A DNA stretch of 64,000 nt from Perca fluviatilis (lineage: Eukaryota; Chordata; Actinopteri; Perciformes; Percidae), in NCBI RefSeq assembly GCF_010015445.1, contig NC_053119.1:21227050-21291049 (forward strand), read 5' to 3'. The position numbers and the translations under genes are program-made. Below, in pieces: positions 36,481 to 49,604 of the stretch; positions within the stretch are counted from its first letter, which is position 1, and every line of letters begins with the position of its first letter. A model generated the notes under the pieces. It was given only the letters and a program-made list of their open reading frames with translations. It did not search any database and was not told where the DNA came from.

Positions 36481-36636
36481 ACACTTTACTTGAAGGTATC
36501 TACATAAGAGTGACCTGACACTGTCATAAACGATGACATAACGCTTCTAGTAAGCATCACTCGGTTTTTGTCGTGACAAGTTATGGTTAGGGTTCATGTG
36601 TCATGACACTCTTATGTAGATACCTTCAAGTGTTAC
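36481..36636. mobile_element. 155 bp fold-back element
   Basis: The arms ACTTGAAGGTATCTACATAA and TTATGTAGATACCTTCAAGT are perfect reverse complements, extended by GAGTG / CACTC. They are separated by about 100 bases holding GTCATAAACGATGAC and TCATGTGTCATGAC. It would form a strong hairpin and has no coding capacity. No clear target duplication. Confidence 0.75.
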
Positions 36637-36955
36637 TGAAATGTTAAAATTAGTTAGTGATAACAACCATGGTATATGTGAAAAAACTGTAGTATCGGAG
36701 TCATTCTGTGTAACCTTGTGTGCGTGTGCTCAACTGAAGTTTGACTGCAGAGCTTCATCACTGACAAAAAGTGATCTGCCCCCTAGTGGAAGACACTGGA
36801 ACGACAAGCAAGAGTGATTTAAAGTGACCTTCCTGAGGAGTTATACACAGTATGGTGGTGAGTACTTTAAAGTTTAAATATTTATAAGTGCACATGTTTG
36901 AATTAGGGTGCTGAGAACACAACAGCAGACAAAACACCAGCTCTGAGTTTTCAGT

Positions 36956-38567
36956 TTTATTTAAGGTTCATTTTTCCAGACCTGCAGAGGACAGTTCACT
37001 TCCTTTAAGCGCCTCAATTTTGTTTTTGTTTTTTTCGCGCAACATCATGTTAAAACCCACTGTATGACTCGGTGTTGGTTTCTCCTGGATGAGTTTGTTC
37101 ATTTTTGTGAAATACTGTTAAATAGGGAACAGCAGGAGGGGTGGGGTGGGTAAGAGAGAGAGAAAGACAGAGCGAACATGGATCAGAATTAAGACTTCAA
37201 AAAGAATAAAGGCGGTGGTCGGAGGTCCATCTCATACCCTAAAGGCTGAGAGCCCCTTATATCACTACTACAGTACTTGGTATTGTCTTGCAGCACCTTC
37301 CTTTGGGACACGCAATAACATACAGTGGTTCAAGTCATATGCAATATTGCATATTTTTTAGCAATCACTGATGCTAGACTCCCCCTCCACTCACTTGAGC
37401 TCCTTTCTCTCATCTGTCCATGTTAAGGCCTCGTTTAAGCCCTCGTGGGTCGAACAAAGGGACCTTTTAACCCTGTTGCTACCCTCTTTAGTTTTTTGAC
37501 ATATCCTCATCCATCCAGTCATTGTCGTATCTACTTGGTGGCTCTCCGTGTTAGGGCTAGCTACTGTAGGTACCACACAGTGGCACTGTGAGTAAGAGTC
37601 TAACCCTAGTTCTCAGGATTTTGGCCACAATCTCCCAAAGCCCTGGCGCCCCGTGGTTAGGCAGTGCTCTACCCTCTGATACAGAGGTTCAGCAAAATTT
37701 TCCCTCCAGCAGGATGGGGCCAGTCCAGGGAGCCCTCCACTAAAGGGAATGTGGGCCAAGCGGCCTCTCAAGCAGGCCATCTGTGTCCCTACCTAACAGG
37801 GAGCCCATGCATAGCCTGTGCCCTCAACTCCCCTGTGTCATCTGCATTCACTCGCTGATAACCAAATCTCAGCCCCTTTTTATAACTTTTTTTTTTATTT
37901 TTTAAAACCACTCTCAAAAAAAGCTAAGTGCCAACCCCTTTTTCGCTCTCTCTCTCTCAGCTCGCCGTGTTCACAACTCAGCTGTAAGGGTTAACCGCTT
38001 CACAGTCTCCTGTAAAGTGGGGAGGATGAGGGTCTTTGGGGCAAAGCTTCAAGAGCAGATTCACAGCTTGCTTCATTCCTCGACAAAACTAATCGTGACT
38101 TCAACTTTCAAAAACACAATGTTGTTCATGCTTAATCATTAGTTACTTTTAAAAAAAAGATCTTCCTTCAGCTAATTTGTTTCGTCGCCAGTTGTGGAGT
38201 TATTACTTACTGTCACCACTGGGGGCTCAATGCTATTCTGTTTCTTGTGCTCTCCGTTAACAGTGAGAACACAGATGAATCCCATGTTACGCCCAGAACT
38301 AGTTCTAAGGAGTGGTGATGGGAGCAGATGAAGGGTACCGATAACTTGTGTGCCACAAACAAAAACAAATAGGCCTTCGGATTAGACAAAAAGGAAGGAG
38401 GAAGAGAAAAAGAAGAAAGCATGTTTGTTACTTTGTTAATAATTTTTCATACTCTGCAGATTGGTGTGTATTGCATTGAGGGGAGGGGGGGGGGGGGGGC
38501 GGGGTACAGGATGAGTGGGTATAAAGTGGTAGTGGGGGAATGGATGGGTGTCTGCTGTAGTCTGTGT
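36956..38567 (-). other. Probable 3' UTR of cnot4
   Basis: The stop codon of cnot4 lies at 38570-38568. On the minus strand candidate AATAAA signals lie at 37899-37894 and 36961-36956. The second gives a 1.6 kb 3' UTR. A run of 15 G on the + strand (38485-38499; C in the mRNA) lies 70 bases after the stop. Confidence 0.4.
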
Positions 38568-41500
38568 TCAGTGGCGGTCCACAGCGGCACTCTGTAGCAG
38601 CTCTGTGGTGGGCTGTCCCGGGGGTCTGAAGGCTGTCTGGAAGCCTGGGGGAGGGGAGTGGAACTGGCTGGCGGGGTTGGCTGTGGGAGGGGGCAGGTAG
38701 GGAGCCCAGCCGCCGGCGGCTCTGTGGTGGAGGGGGAGGTGGGCGTCGAGAAGGCCGCTGTGGAGGGGCTGGGGAGGAGTGGGCACCGCTGAGCTGGCCG
38801 GGCCGTCCATCTCTGTGAGCGCCTGCAGGGACTTGAGCCAGTGGGGTGGGTTGTCGTCCTGGAGACAGTCTAAACTGTTGCCTGCTGAGGCTGGGATGCC
38901 TGGGGGTCGACAGAACAGATGAGTAATGACAAACACAGGGTGGACAAATAAACATGTTTCAACATAACAACACTGCAGTAAATACAAATAATGTGAAGAT
39001 TATTTTGTTTAGGTTTGTTGACACAATAGGCCTTCTGGTACTAAAAGTTACTTTGTGTCGTTAAAAACATTATCATTAACAACAACTGTGATTGTCAGCA
39101 CAGATAAATACTATTAATCAATATTTATCTTGATAAGATTCAATCACATATTCAATCGACAGAAAATTAGAGCCAGACTGATATATCGGCGGGCCGATAT
39201 TAGGCATTTTCCAAACTATAGGTATAAGCATTTATAATGGCTGATAAATGAATATTTAAAAAATAAAATAAAAAACCCCCGGAAGAAACACCATTCAAAC
39301 CATGTTATGAGTGTTGGCGTTGCATCGTTTGTCCACCAGAGGGCGCTCTACAACATCCCTGTTGGCAACACTTTGATTTTTGTTATTGTTTTTGTTCAAA
39401 GGACTTTAAGTTTCATATCTTAAGTTTGTATTTTTATACATTTTATTTATCAGAACTTTAATATATTTTGATGTTCCTCTGTTGTGACAATAAAAGTTTA
39501 TTTTTAAACTGCATTATCATTTCATTTTAGTGAGGACTCAAAAAACTACAAAACTAATGTTAGGGAAATCTGTTTTGTTACGCGTTTCTGGATTTAAAAA
39601 AAATATAATATATATCGGTCGATTTATCCGAATATCGGATTTTTTAAATCACCAAATATTTGTATCGATATTGGCCTTAAAAATCCTTTATCGGTCAGGT
39701 TCTACAGAAAATGAATCAGGAATCAAACCATTTACTTTGACTGAAGGAGCATTATTGGAAGAAACTGCATTTGTGTAATGCAGCAAGGAGAAGAACATCA
39801 AAAATGATGTGGATATTATTCTTCCTTTTGTATTGGATGAGGTTTCCGGTAAAACACCTTCTCCATCAGCTTCCTGATATCCTCATTAATGAACAACTCA
39901 GCCGTTTTGTCATGCAAATGAAGCTGCAACTAGTAATTCTTTAAGTGATTCCTTCATTTTGTTTTGATTTATTGTTCTATAAAAGGTCAACAAAAAAGGG
40001 TCAGAAAATATTGGGAAAACATTCATCACAATTACCCAGAGTCCAGTGTGACATTTTATAATTATTTGTTTTGTTCGATCAAGTCTAAAACACAACATTG
40101 TATTTATTAATTATGATTAACAACTATTTTAAAGAATTGACTAATTGTTTAAGTCATTCTTCACTGACTTCATTCTTTGTCTTACATTTCAGTATACTGA
40201 ATGTCCAACTTTAAAAAGGCTTTAAGAAATGATGGCCATTTTTCACAAATGTTCTTAACACTAGAACGTCCATGACGGACATTTTGACCGTTTTGAAATT
40301 TATATGTGTAATAACTTTGCTGAATAAAAAAAATACTATCCTACTCCTTCCTAAAAGAGTCTATTTTAATTTAAAATTGTTTTTACATACACTACACAAA
40401 AGGAAAAGAAAATACAATCACTTTTACTTATTTCAGCCAGAGACGGTCATATTGACCGCTCGGATTTTCGCGGTATTGTTTTTAATCTTTCGCGTGGTTT
40501 AAGATGCATCTTGGTTGCTTAGTAACTACCATAGTCTATCAGAGAAACGTAACTAGCGGTCTCGAGTAACAAGTGTGGCCATCACCGATGGGCCGAAGGC
40601 AAAGCCAGAGTCGGTATCATAGGCTACTACGGCGTGGATGGACTCTGTTCTGAATCAGAAGGCAAACACCGGGCGCTTGCTCTGTGAAAGGCGCGGTACA
40701 CGTAGATGGCCGGTGGCTGTTTACATGTTCATATAACTTTATACATCCTCAAGCTGGCTGGAATCATTGCATACATCATCTCCAAGGAGTGCACCAGCCG
40801 TAAAATTGTCCGGAGGAAGTTCATGCAGCAACTGGCAGAGGAGCTGAGAGCGGAGTTTATGGAGGAAAAAAGGGCAGCGGCGCACGGTCCGATCAGCGCT
40901 GCGCACCGCAGCAGACACAAAAACGGAGGCAGTGCCAGGTTAGGTTATAGCTAAATGTTCAAATAAGATACTTTTAATTGTTATTTGGCTGTTATGAGTT
41001 AAGTTGAATGAATTTCCACACCATATTTTTCGGGATATGAATGTATGAAAAAATTACAGTTTACTATACCATTATTATTGAAACAGGTATTACTACTCAA
41101 ATGTATAATTAAACTCGTTAAAATGTACATTTCGGTGTTATTACGTTTTTCTAAAGATATCCCAACACAATATATAATACAATATTGCAATTAGGTATTT
41201 ATCATGAGAGATTATAGAGTTTGGAACCTGGCGGTCAAAATGACCGCTCACGGCAGTTCTAGTAGTTATGGAATTCCGGCACTTCTAGTGTTAAATCTTT
41301 ATAGACCAAACGATTAATTGAGAAAATAAGCAGGAAAATAATTGAAAACGAAAATTGTTGCAGCTTTAATTTTCAATTTACAATGGTATTAAAACAGCAG
41401 CAAAAGTTTAATAAATGAATTAAGCAATTAATTGAAAATCAAAATGATTGCTGATCGATTTTCTCGATCACCTAACTAATTGCTTAACCATTTAAGTAAC

Positions 41501-44500
41501 AATTTCTACCTGTGATGATAGCAGGGTCCATCCAACTGGCTGTGCCGTCCCAGCTCAGGCTGTGTGAGAGGCCTGCTGGCCCCACCGGCCCACCGATGTG
41601 GTTAACACTGTTGGAGGATGAGGAGGATGAAGAGGAAGAGGAGTTTGGGAGGCCCCCGAAGTTGATATTGATGTTGGGCAGGAGAGCTCTCAGGCCATCC
41701 TGCCACTCTTTCACATTTAAGCCGTCTATAGAGCCACTGTTTTCTGCAGGAGAGAAGAAAAGCGGGTACGTCAGTTCCTCAGGTGTTTTGATCACAGACT
41801 AGTGGTCAGCTGCAGAACTGCATCTACCAAGGTCAATAAACGCTAATCAAAACAAGTATCACAATGCTATGTGGCAGTGTACATACATTAAGATATTAAA
41901 TAACATCATTGTGCAACACATCTGCTCTCTGTTTTAACATGCACTGCTTCCACAACACACAGAAAGGTGCCACAGTGATTCAGGTGTCTGGTACCTGAGA
42001 TGGGGATCCCTCCCAGCCCTGTATTGTGCTGAGGGGGCAGATTCAGGTCCAGGAAATTACTGTGTGAGGCAGCACTGGCTGAGTGGTTCAAGTGTGTGAG
42101 GTTATTTCGTGTCGGGACGCCCATCCAGGGGTGTCTGGCGGATGGCTGCTGCTGATTGGCCTGGCTGTTCTGACTGCCGGGAAAACTGAAGGAGCTGTAG
42201 ATAGCTCTGTGGTGGAGCTGGGGGAGGCGCGGCAGGCCGCTGGGGAAGTGGTGAGAGGAGCTGGGGTTAGGGTTGAGAGGAGGCAGGCCGGGACCATGGT
42301 TGAGCCCACCATGGGAGAGGAGCCCCGGGGACAAGGGGCTCTGGTCCTGCACTGACAGCTCCTTCTCTATCAGGTCGGCCAAGGCCTTGCGAGTGACGTC
42401 GAAAGGATCGAAGCCCAGATCGTCGTCCTGCTGTTTGCTAGACGAGCCGAAGCCAAAGGCCGCCTGCCAGTCTGTGGAAGAAGACACTGGTATTGTGTCT
42501 GTGAGGAAAGAACAAAGACACGTTACTGGAGTTGTCCTCCATGTGAGCAACTCTTTGTCGAGTTAGTCGGGCCTTTGTTTCTTATGGTTTTACCTTTCCA
42601 TTCTTGCAATTATAAATTGTCATCACCTTTCAACTTTGATTTCATTCTGCTGTGTTTGATTATGTCATTGTTGATTTGTATTTGCTTTTTCTTTTCCCTG
42701 TAAAGCACTATGTAATGTCAACACACATGCTATACAAATACATTTATTATTATATAGTTGATTTAAATAAACACTCAAACTGTCTCTCTGATATAATTGT
42801 TCTTTCTAAAGATGACGATTGTAATATCCAGCGAAATGCAACGGCAGAAAAAAACTAAATTAGCAAGACACCACTATTACAATCAATGTTTTGGTGTACA
42901 ACGCTACACAGTGGCCACAGTGTTATAAAAACAATGTGGTTTTGCAGGTCAACCCAATATTTGAAAATTTGACAAAAAGCACAACCAATCAAGCACTGAA
43001 GACATGCAAAATGTGTAAGTCAATCTCCACATCATACCTGATGTGAAGAGGCTCTGTGGTTCAGGCGTCATGGGCCAGTCAGAATTGCTGCGGGGGGAGC
43101 TGGGGAAGGGCGGCAGGCCAGCGGGGAGAGGGTTAGGGTGTCTGAAGTTACTGTTGTCTGAAAAGAGCGACTGGGACTCCGCTGCCGCTCCCTCGAAGGG
43201 TGAACGGGCTGTGAGGTCTGACACGCTGATAGGCACCACCAAGCTGGGCTTGGTTAAACCCGGGGGGGGAGAAGGGGAGTCACTGGTGGGGATCTGGAAG
43301 AAGAGAGAGGGGAGAGAAGAAGGGAAAACATTTGTGAGATTGTCCTTCTCAGCCCTGATTCACCTTCATTGACATGCAACTGAAATAAAACCTTGAGGTC
43401 TTCTCACCTGTTGTACAGTCTCTCCATTCACCATACCAATTGAATCTGGAGGTTTATCACTGGGACTGAAAATAGAATGTAGATACATATTAACATTAAA
43501 ATGCTTACAGAAAAAGAAATAAAACAATTGTCTTTAAGGATACGTTGGTGCTATAGTATAGTAGTGTTTATAACCTGTTACTGTCACAGTTAGAGGAGAA
43601 AGGAGACAGCACAGTATGCTGACCAGGACCCAGGTCTGTTTCTAGCCCATCTGAAGTAAGAACTTCTTGGTCTAGGTAGTCTAGCAGCGGAGGAGACTTG
43701 CGGTCCTCTGAAAGCCCGTTGGCCAGTTTGTTGTGTCCCGACAGCGTCGGCCACCCATCTTTACCGTTGCTACCGTTGGTTCTGTAAGGAGCAGAAAAAC
43801 CTTTGTTTAGCTGGTTTGGTACAAGTGGAAGTAATACGAGGACGAACAAAAGAAAATGAATGAAACGCCAACCTCTGTGTGGAGCTGGATTTACTCTTTA
43901 ACTTCTCTGTTCCACATGTTGGAGGTTGTAGAAAGCTAGGGTTAATTTTATAGAGGTCTTGGAGGAGTTTCTGCTCATACTCTTGATGTTTGCCCGCCTA
44001 GAAAGAAATGGACACAACATGAGTCAACATCAATCCTTTTGTTAATACACAAAGCATGAACCCGCGATCAAGACACAAAGCAAAGAGCGCCAATTTCATT
44101 TACGTTTCAGAAAGAGAAACAACTATCTTACCTGCATCTCCTCTTTAGTAAAGCTAGCGGCTTCATCCCCCAGCTCATGTAGATACATACAATCAGGTTT
44201 GGGACACTGCATACTTTTAAGGAAGTAACTGCAGTACTTTGTTGTGCCTAAAGAAGCCTGTTACAGAGAGACAGAAAGAGAAGAAAATGATAGTTAAGGA
44301 CTTCTCTTTCAAGCAATTTTAGTTTAATCCTACTATTTTACATTGATACATAGGTTGTTTTATAAAAAGGATGTTTCAGTTTTACAGACAGGAAAAAAAT
44401 ATAGAATAAAAGTTATCATGGGGCTTTTATACACATACAACTTAACAACTAATCATAGACATACGAGAACAGCAGTTGTCAACTTCTCACCTTGAGAGTT

Positions 44501-46552
44501 CTTCCATCAACAACCACATTGTTCACACACTGTATTGCTCTTAAAGCATCTTCAGAGCGGATGTAAGTGACATAAGCGCTGGCACTGGGCCCCTGAAGAA
44601 CCACAAAATTAAAGTAAACATAAAAGTCAAACACATCTACTGTAGCGGTTTACATCTTACAGTTTACAGTGTTGTTCTAGGGCAGCAATAAACAATTATT
44701 TCCATTTTGGATTGCTTACATTGCAATTTTGATGAGAAAACAATAGATGTAACTCAAAAGAAAAACAAATCTTGGTATTTGTAAAATTGTAAACAACACA
44801 AGGCTTCACATGTTTGCTTGTTAAAAGGTCCCATGACATGGTGCTCTTTGGATGCTTTTATATAGGCATTAGTGGTCCCCTAATACTGTATCTGAAGTCT
44901 CTTTCCAGAAATTCAGTCTTGGTGCAGAATTACAGCCACTAGAGACAGTCCCACAATGAGCTTTCCTTAGGATGTGTCATTTCTGTGTCTGTAGCTATTG
45001 AGGAGGAGAGAGGGGGGGCAAGGTGGGGGGGGGGCCTTGACCAACTGCCACTTTGCTTGTTTGAAAGCCATGATGTCTCTCTCTCATGGGTGGGCCAAAT
45101 TCTCTGGGCGGGCAAAGCAGAGAAAGGGGAGGTAACCTTGCTCCTTATGACCTCATAAGGAGCAGATTCCAGATCGGCCCATCTGAGCTTTCATTTTCTC
45201 AAAAGGCAGAGCAGGATACCCAGGGCTCGGTTTACACCTATCGCCATTTCTAGCCACTGGGGGGGGACCATAGGCAGGCTGGGGGAATGCATATTAATGT
45301 TACAAAACCTCATCAAGTGAAATTTTCATGCCATGGGATCTTTAAGAGATAAATGGTTCTTCTATTAGAAAAACTCAATAGATTAAGTTCCGATAATGTT
45401 TATAAACCTATTAAATGCAAGTACATCCTGTCCTCCTTTCATCCAAACTCTCACCTGTGAACCTGCGTAAGATGTGCTATTGTTGATGACCACTTTATGG
45501 ATTTTTCCAAACCTCCCAAAATATTCTGGTCGTTTTAGGACCTGTGGGCACAATATAAAAACATATTTATATCACCTGTCACAACGGTTTGGGTGCACTG
45601 TGAACTCTTACACACAATATTCAACATGAACTTTACACTTGAGGCTTCAGAGAGAGGTTTTACTCTAAGAACTTTAAAATGTTCCTTAGAATAATTCCCT
45701 ATCAAAAAGTAATTTATGATTTTCATATGTCAGAAAAGTCCAAAATACATCTAGGAGCTTGTGCCTTCAGTTTGTCACAGCCTTATTCACATCAGGCTAA
45801 AACAGTTCCAGCGCTCCAATGTCACAGGTAGCATACGTCACCGAGCTTTCTGGCGTAGACACTACACTCACCTCTGGGTCGGCGAGTCGCTGTGAGAGCC
45901 CCACCACAAACACCAGGTTTCTCTGGACCACTCTGACACTGGCCAGATGCTTTCGGTTTTCTGTCACCTTCTGCTTCTTCTCATTCTGTTTCTGCTTCTT
46001 TTCGTTCTTTATCCTTTGGATCTCCTCCTGTGACAGAGGCTTGTACACAGCAGGGTCCTCTGGGTACGGCTACAAAATAAACACAAAAGAATTATGATAG
46101 TATTATCCACCGTTTGGCTTTGTAAAGGACAGTGGGTAACGGAGGGCTTTAGTTGTCAATAGTTCAACAGGCATCTCTTGCCAAACTGCTGAAGCTGTAA
46201 ATTGTAAATGATGATGAGCTGATGTCTTAACTAACAGGCTACTTTAGAAGGGGGATCAAAGTTGATCTAACCCCGTATTAATATTTGGACACTCAACATC
46301 ATCATCCCTTCTGTTTGTCAAGACGGAGAAATCACCCGTCAGTTGTGAGGTGTTTCTCTGCTATCGTGTCCATCTCACCTTTCTGCAAGCGGGGCACAGG
46401 CCGTTCTCGTCTGTGCGGATGCGATGCCAACAGAAGCGGCAGATCTGATAGCCACAAGTGCAGGGGAAGAAGTTGACGTCATCAATCTCCAGCGGCTCCA
46501 TGCACAGAGGGCACTCCATGGGGTCGTCCTTCATTTCAGGGCTGTTGGACAT
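38568..46552 (-). CDS. cnot4: CCR4-NOT transcription complex subunit 4, RING E3 ubiquitin ligase
   Basis: Twelve coding exons: 46552-46379, 46069-45872, 45541-45455, 44592-44491, 44257-44132, 43997-43873, 43781-43575, 43465-43408, 43293-43038, 42498-41995, 41743-41510, 38899-38568. All have GT-AG borders and join without a stop to 801 codons. Domains: C4C4 RING from Cys14 (CPLCMEPLEIDD, CTCGYQICRFCW, CPACRK); a lysine-rich linker; an RRM (about 109-190, NLVFVVGLSQRLADPE to VVVDGRTLK); a C3H1 finger (about 196-213, CSYFLKSMQCPKPDC); then a long disordered Pro/Ser-rich tail with LGFDPFDVTRKALADLIEKE, LDLNLPPQHNTGLGGIP, a polyserine run and NPPHWLKSLQALTEMDG. The start matches human CNOT4 residue numbering of the RING cysteines. 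CNOT4 ubiquitinates proteins in mRNA and translation quality control. A non-coding exon 1 probably lies at about 49605-49830. The tail looks like the long human isoform but longer overall. Confidence 0.95.
39168..39704. mobile_element. 537 bp non-autonomous hAT element in cnot4 intron
   Basis: The ends are TAGAGCCAGACTGATA and TATCGGTCAGGTTCTA (imperfect inverted repeats). CAGAAAAT is directly duplicated at 39160-39167 and 39705-39712. Inside are several TATCGG / CCGATA motifs and an A/T-rich core. No transposase frame. It lies in the last cnot4 intron. Confidence 0.82.
39925..40050 (+). repeat. Decayed dispersed repeat in cnot4 intron
   Basis: GAAGCTGCAACTAGTAATTC, TTGTTCTATAAAAGGTCAAC and GGGTCAGAAAATATTGGG follow the order of the family at 25084-25270. 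Another decayed piece may lie at 41300-41480. Confidence 0.35.
40255..41294 (+). mobile_element. 1.04 kb piggyBac-type element in cnot4 intron
   Basis: TTAA at 40255-40258 is followed by CACTAGAACGTCC, and the far end is GGCACTTCTAGTG before TTAA at 41291-41294. The inverted termini with TTAA are typical of piggyBac elements. Subterminal motifs (ACATTTTGACCG, CGGTCATATTGACCG, CGGTCAAAATGACCG) repeat the same palindromic core near both ends. The inside encodes a damaged transposase C-terminal part. Confidence 0.85.
40602..40954 (+). pseudogene. piggyBac (PGBD-like) transposase C-terminal remnant, frameshifted
   Basis: In one frame the sequence reads KPESVS, a stop, then AWMDSVLNQKAN and CERRGTRRWPVAVYMF. 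It then shifts by one base into LKLAGIIAYIISKECT and RRKFMQQLAEELRAEFMEE. PiggyBac transposases have at this point a G-VDxxDQ motif, then RRWPVAVFYNxLDLAxxNAYIxYKE and RRxFxxxLAEEL. The match is good, but an in-frame stop, a frameshift and the absence of the catalytic aspartate region and the C-terminal cysteine finger make it non-functional. Confidence 0.7.
44821..45345. mobile_element. 525 bp TTAA-type MITE, copy 2, in cnot4 intron
   Basis: TTAA (44821-44824) is followed by AAGGTCCCATGACATGG, and CCATGGGATCT precedes TTAA at 45342-45345. The sequence is the reverse complement of copy 1 at 34634-35106 (shared AATACTGTATCTGAAGTCTC, GGTAACCTTGCTCCTTATGA). It also holds a G-rich run near 45010-45035 and sits between the third and fourth coding exons. 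Confidence 0.82.
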
Positions 46553-47041
46553 CCTATGGCGCGGCGAAGGTGAGTGTTGAGGCGGGTCACAGAGCACAGG
46601 GCTAAGAAAACACACAAAGACTACGTTTTAGAGTTTCATCCTGACATAATTAACAATAATATTCAATGTCAATGTTTCTCCCACACACATAGCGGCATGG
46701 TATAGCCTCTGACACTTGTCAGACTACCAAGGTCACAATATCAAACTGAGGCTGGGCACACCAAAATGCATTTACATAAATATTTTTTAATCCAGTGTTT
46801 TACTTATTTAGCAGCAAACGAAGCACTCCACTCAGTTGCCAGTTTTTTAGGTCCACCTACCAAAATACTGCAATCTAATGCAATACATCTTACTTGATGA
46901 TGAATATAATGTTAATTTTTTCAATAAACCTTTTAGGGAGGAGTTGACTCAAGTGTATGGTCCTTTTGGAGGCTGTAGTTTGTGGTGCTGGTGAGCTGCA
47001 TTGTGCTGTAGGCAGAGAGGTTTTTAATGTGTCATCTGCTG

Positions 47042-47453
47042 CAGGGGGCTTCAACGTTTTCTGGCCAGGGACTCCTTAGCTGACAGAGAGACCGACTAGG
47101 GGACCCCCCACTGCTTATTGTATACAATTGAGTTGCATGTTAAACTGTGCCGAATGGATAAAAATAAATGGTTATCATTCATACATCATGTTTTAATATT
47201 AAACCTACATTTGAAAGGCACAGTGAATCCTTAAACTGTATGGCTACCATAGTTACCTACAGTAAGGTTATCTTCAATGTCTAAATCATTTTTTTCACAA
47301 TTTAGGCTAATTTATATTTGATATTAATGTTGGATTCATAATAATGTACTGAATATTTTTTAGACATATTTAAAATTACTTTCAAAAAAACATTTTTGTA
47401 ACATTGGTGGCCCCCCTGCACTAACTCTGAGGACCCCCTGTTGAAGATCTCTG
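47042..47453. mobile_element. 412 bp hAT-like MITE in cnot4 first intron
   Basis: The ends are CAGGGGGCTTCAAC and, reading inwards from the right, CAGAGATCTTCAAC. The flanks ATCTGCTG (47034-47041) and ATCTACTG (47454-47461) agree at 7 of 8 bases, as expected of an older hAT target duplication. A further GGGACCCCC-type motif occurs in both subterminal regions. Non-coding. Confidence 0.7.
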
Positions 47454-47974
47454 ATCTACTGTATTTATCCCATTGAGGGTAGATTAAATATCGTAAATTG
47501 CTTTCAGTACATTTTAGAGCTGAAACAATTAGAAGATTGACAGAAATTAAAGATACATTTTGAAAACCAATTTGTCTCCTGTCATTTTAAAACAAAAGTG
47601 TCACAAATGTACTGGTTTCGACATCCTTAAATGGGAATATTTGGTGTTTTTCCTGTTTGATAGTAAATTGAATATCTTTCGTTGGTCAAACAACAAGAAA
47701 TTTGAAGTAGTCACCTTGGGCTCGGGGAAAATGATGAGACGCAAACTACAGCCTCCAAAAATTATCATAAAGTTGAATCAACACATCTCTTAAACAGCTT
47801 CAACAAAAACTGAACAAGGTTTGAGTTATTGCTGGACTTTGTGTTAGAGTGCATTAGTTGAAGCTAGATGTACATGATAAAAGACAACGGCCTTATATTT
47901 TAGAAAACAAGTCAAAAACATTGTCACTTTGTTGGCGAAAGGGTTAGCTAGAATAAAAAGCATGTTCTATCAAC

Positions 47975-48645
47975 ACTAGCTGCACTTATCCAAGACCAAA
48001 CTGAACTGAATCTGTCCTTCTTTCTCTGCTACCTGGAATAAGTGTAAGTCGGGTGACGGGACCCTAGGTCATCTTTTCTGGTCTTGTCCCAAGCTCAGGA
48101 GGTTCTGGGATACAATTTTTTACAGCGACATATACAGCAGGCAGCTAATCCCCGAAAGTCTCTCGGCAATATTGGGTTGCTCCAACTACTCTTTCACTCT
48201 TCCCCCCGCATTACAATAAGCCCTCATGTTTGGTATGGTCCTTGCTTTAAAAATGGCTAAATTACATGTCTTTTTGCTTATACCACGAAAAAATTCAGTG
48301 TACTCGCTCCAATGCCCATCCTAAGTTTCTTAAGATCTGGCGGCCCTTTATTGAACATATTAGGAGAGAACAACTTTTTTTTGCACCTGTATTGTATTGC
48401 ATTATTTTTGATTTGCCAGGATTTCAGATTTCCAGCCTTCATCTTGATCCTTTCTCCACCTCACTTGGTCTTGGCTCTATGGACTCTATTTCTAACTGTC
48501 TATCCACTCGTGGACATTTAAGTCATTTTACAGATTGACATGCATATGTGGACTTTTTTTCTGTGAACGTGGAATTATTGTCATGTCTATTTCTTTGTTT
48601 CTGTTTTTTGAGTTGTACAAAATAAATAAATAAATAAAAGATTCA
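47975..48645 (+). mobile_element. 5'-truncated L1-like LINE 3' end in cnot4 first intron
   Basis: One frame reads WNKCKSGDGTLGHLFWSCPK then RRFWDTIF before a stop. This is the C-terminal CxxC-GTLxHxFWxCP-FW motif of L1 ORF2 proteins. The copy ends in AAATAAATAAATAAATAAAAG at about 48621-48641, as expected of a LINE tail. It lies opposite to the cnot4 transcript. Confidence 0.65.
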
Positions 48646-49604
48646 CAAAGAAAATATATATATAGAAAAAAACAGCTGTCATCATCAGCGATAATGCGGA
48701 TGTTGTGGTGTCTTTCAGGGGTTGACAGTAGTAGACACATCGTCATGACTGACGTTAAAGGGAAATGGAACAAACTGCGTTTATTTACAAATGAAACCTT
48801 CTGTTGTTGGCAGTTTAACTCCGGCCTGCTTTCATTCTACGTGACAACACTGCTGCCATAATACGAATTTGTTGAAAAAAACTGACAGTTGAATTATTTG
48901 TTGAATTAAACGATTACAGAGAAATGCCGAGATTGCAAATACTTAAAATATACTTAACGTGTACAGGAGGGTCACAGTTTTGCAGATTTACCTAACGTTA
49001 CATATATCAGCTGATTGGTAAAGTCGTGTATGAAGCCAGGATACCTAGTTAGCCAGGCTGGTAACTTTAGCTGCTCTGTCTTCTGGATCGTACATTATGA
49101 CAGATGTTAGTTGACTAACGTTAGGCTAAGCTAACACTAGCAGCCGGTCTAACTAATAGCAAGTATCCAGGAGCAATTGCAAGTGAAATCACAAAACATA
49201 CTGAGGTCAATATTAACTTGATATTGACATTAAAGGTTTGAAAATACGTATGCCACAACGGTACGCCTTCTCTCACATATTAACTGACAGCTTGCTTTAT
49301 GCTAACCGCTAGCATCGGTGTAGCTAGCATGCTACATTATCATCAAAATGTACGGGGTTTAGGAGCCAAGCTTACGATGCGGCCTACACAAGCTAACACT
49401 GACTGGGAGCAAGTTGTTGTCAGTATAAACAACTGACATTGTTTTCACGACAATGAGATTACCTGGACAGTGATCAAATGAACTCAAAAATACTCTACGG
49501 TCAGTCTGTGAAATCGTGCCAGACACAACTGCCCTTTATTTATTAAGGGAGGATGGAAGCTGGCTATCCCAACTAGCAAACTTGCTAACGTTAGCGTTAC
49601 TTAC

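Noticed and set aside
41484..41795. A separate 103-codon gene on the minus strand
   Set aside because: It is one cnot4 exon (41743-41510) read through into both introns.
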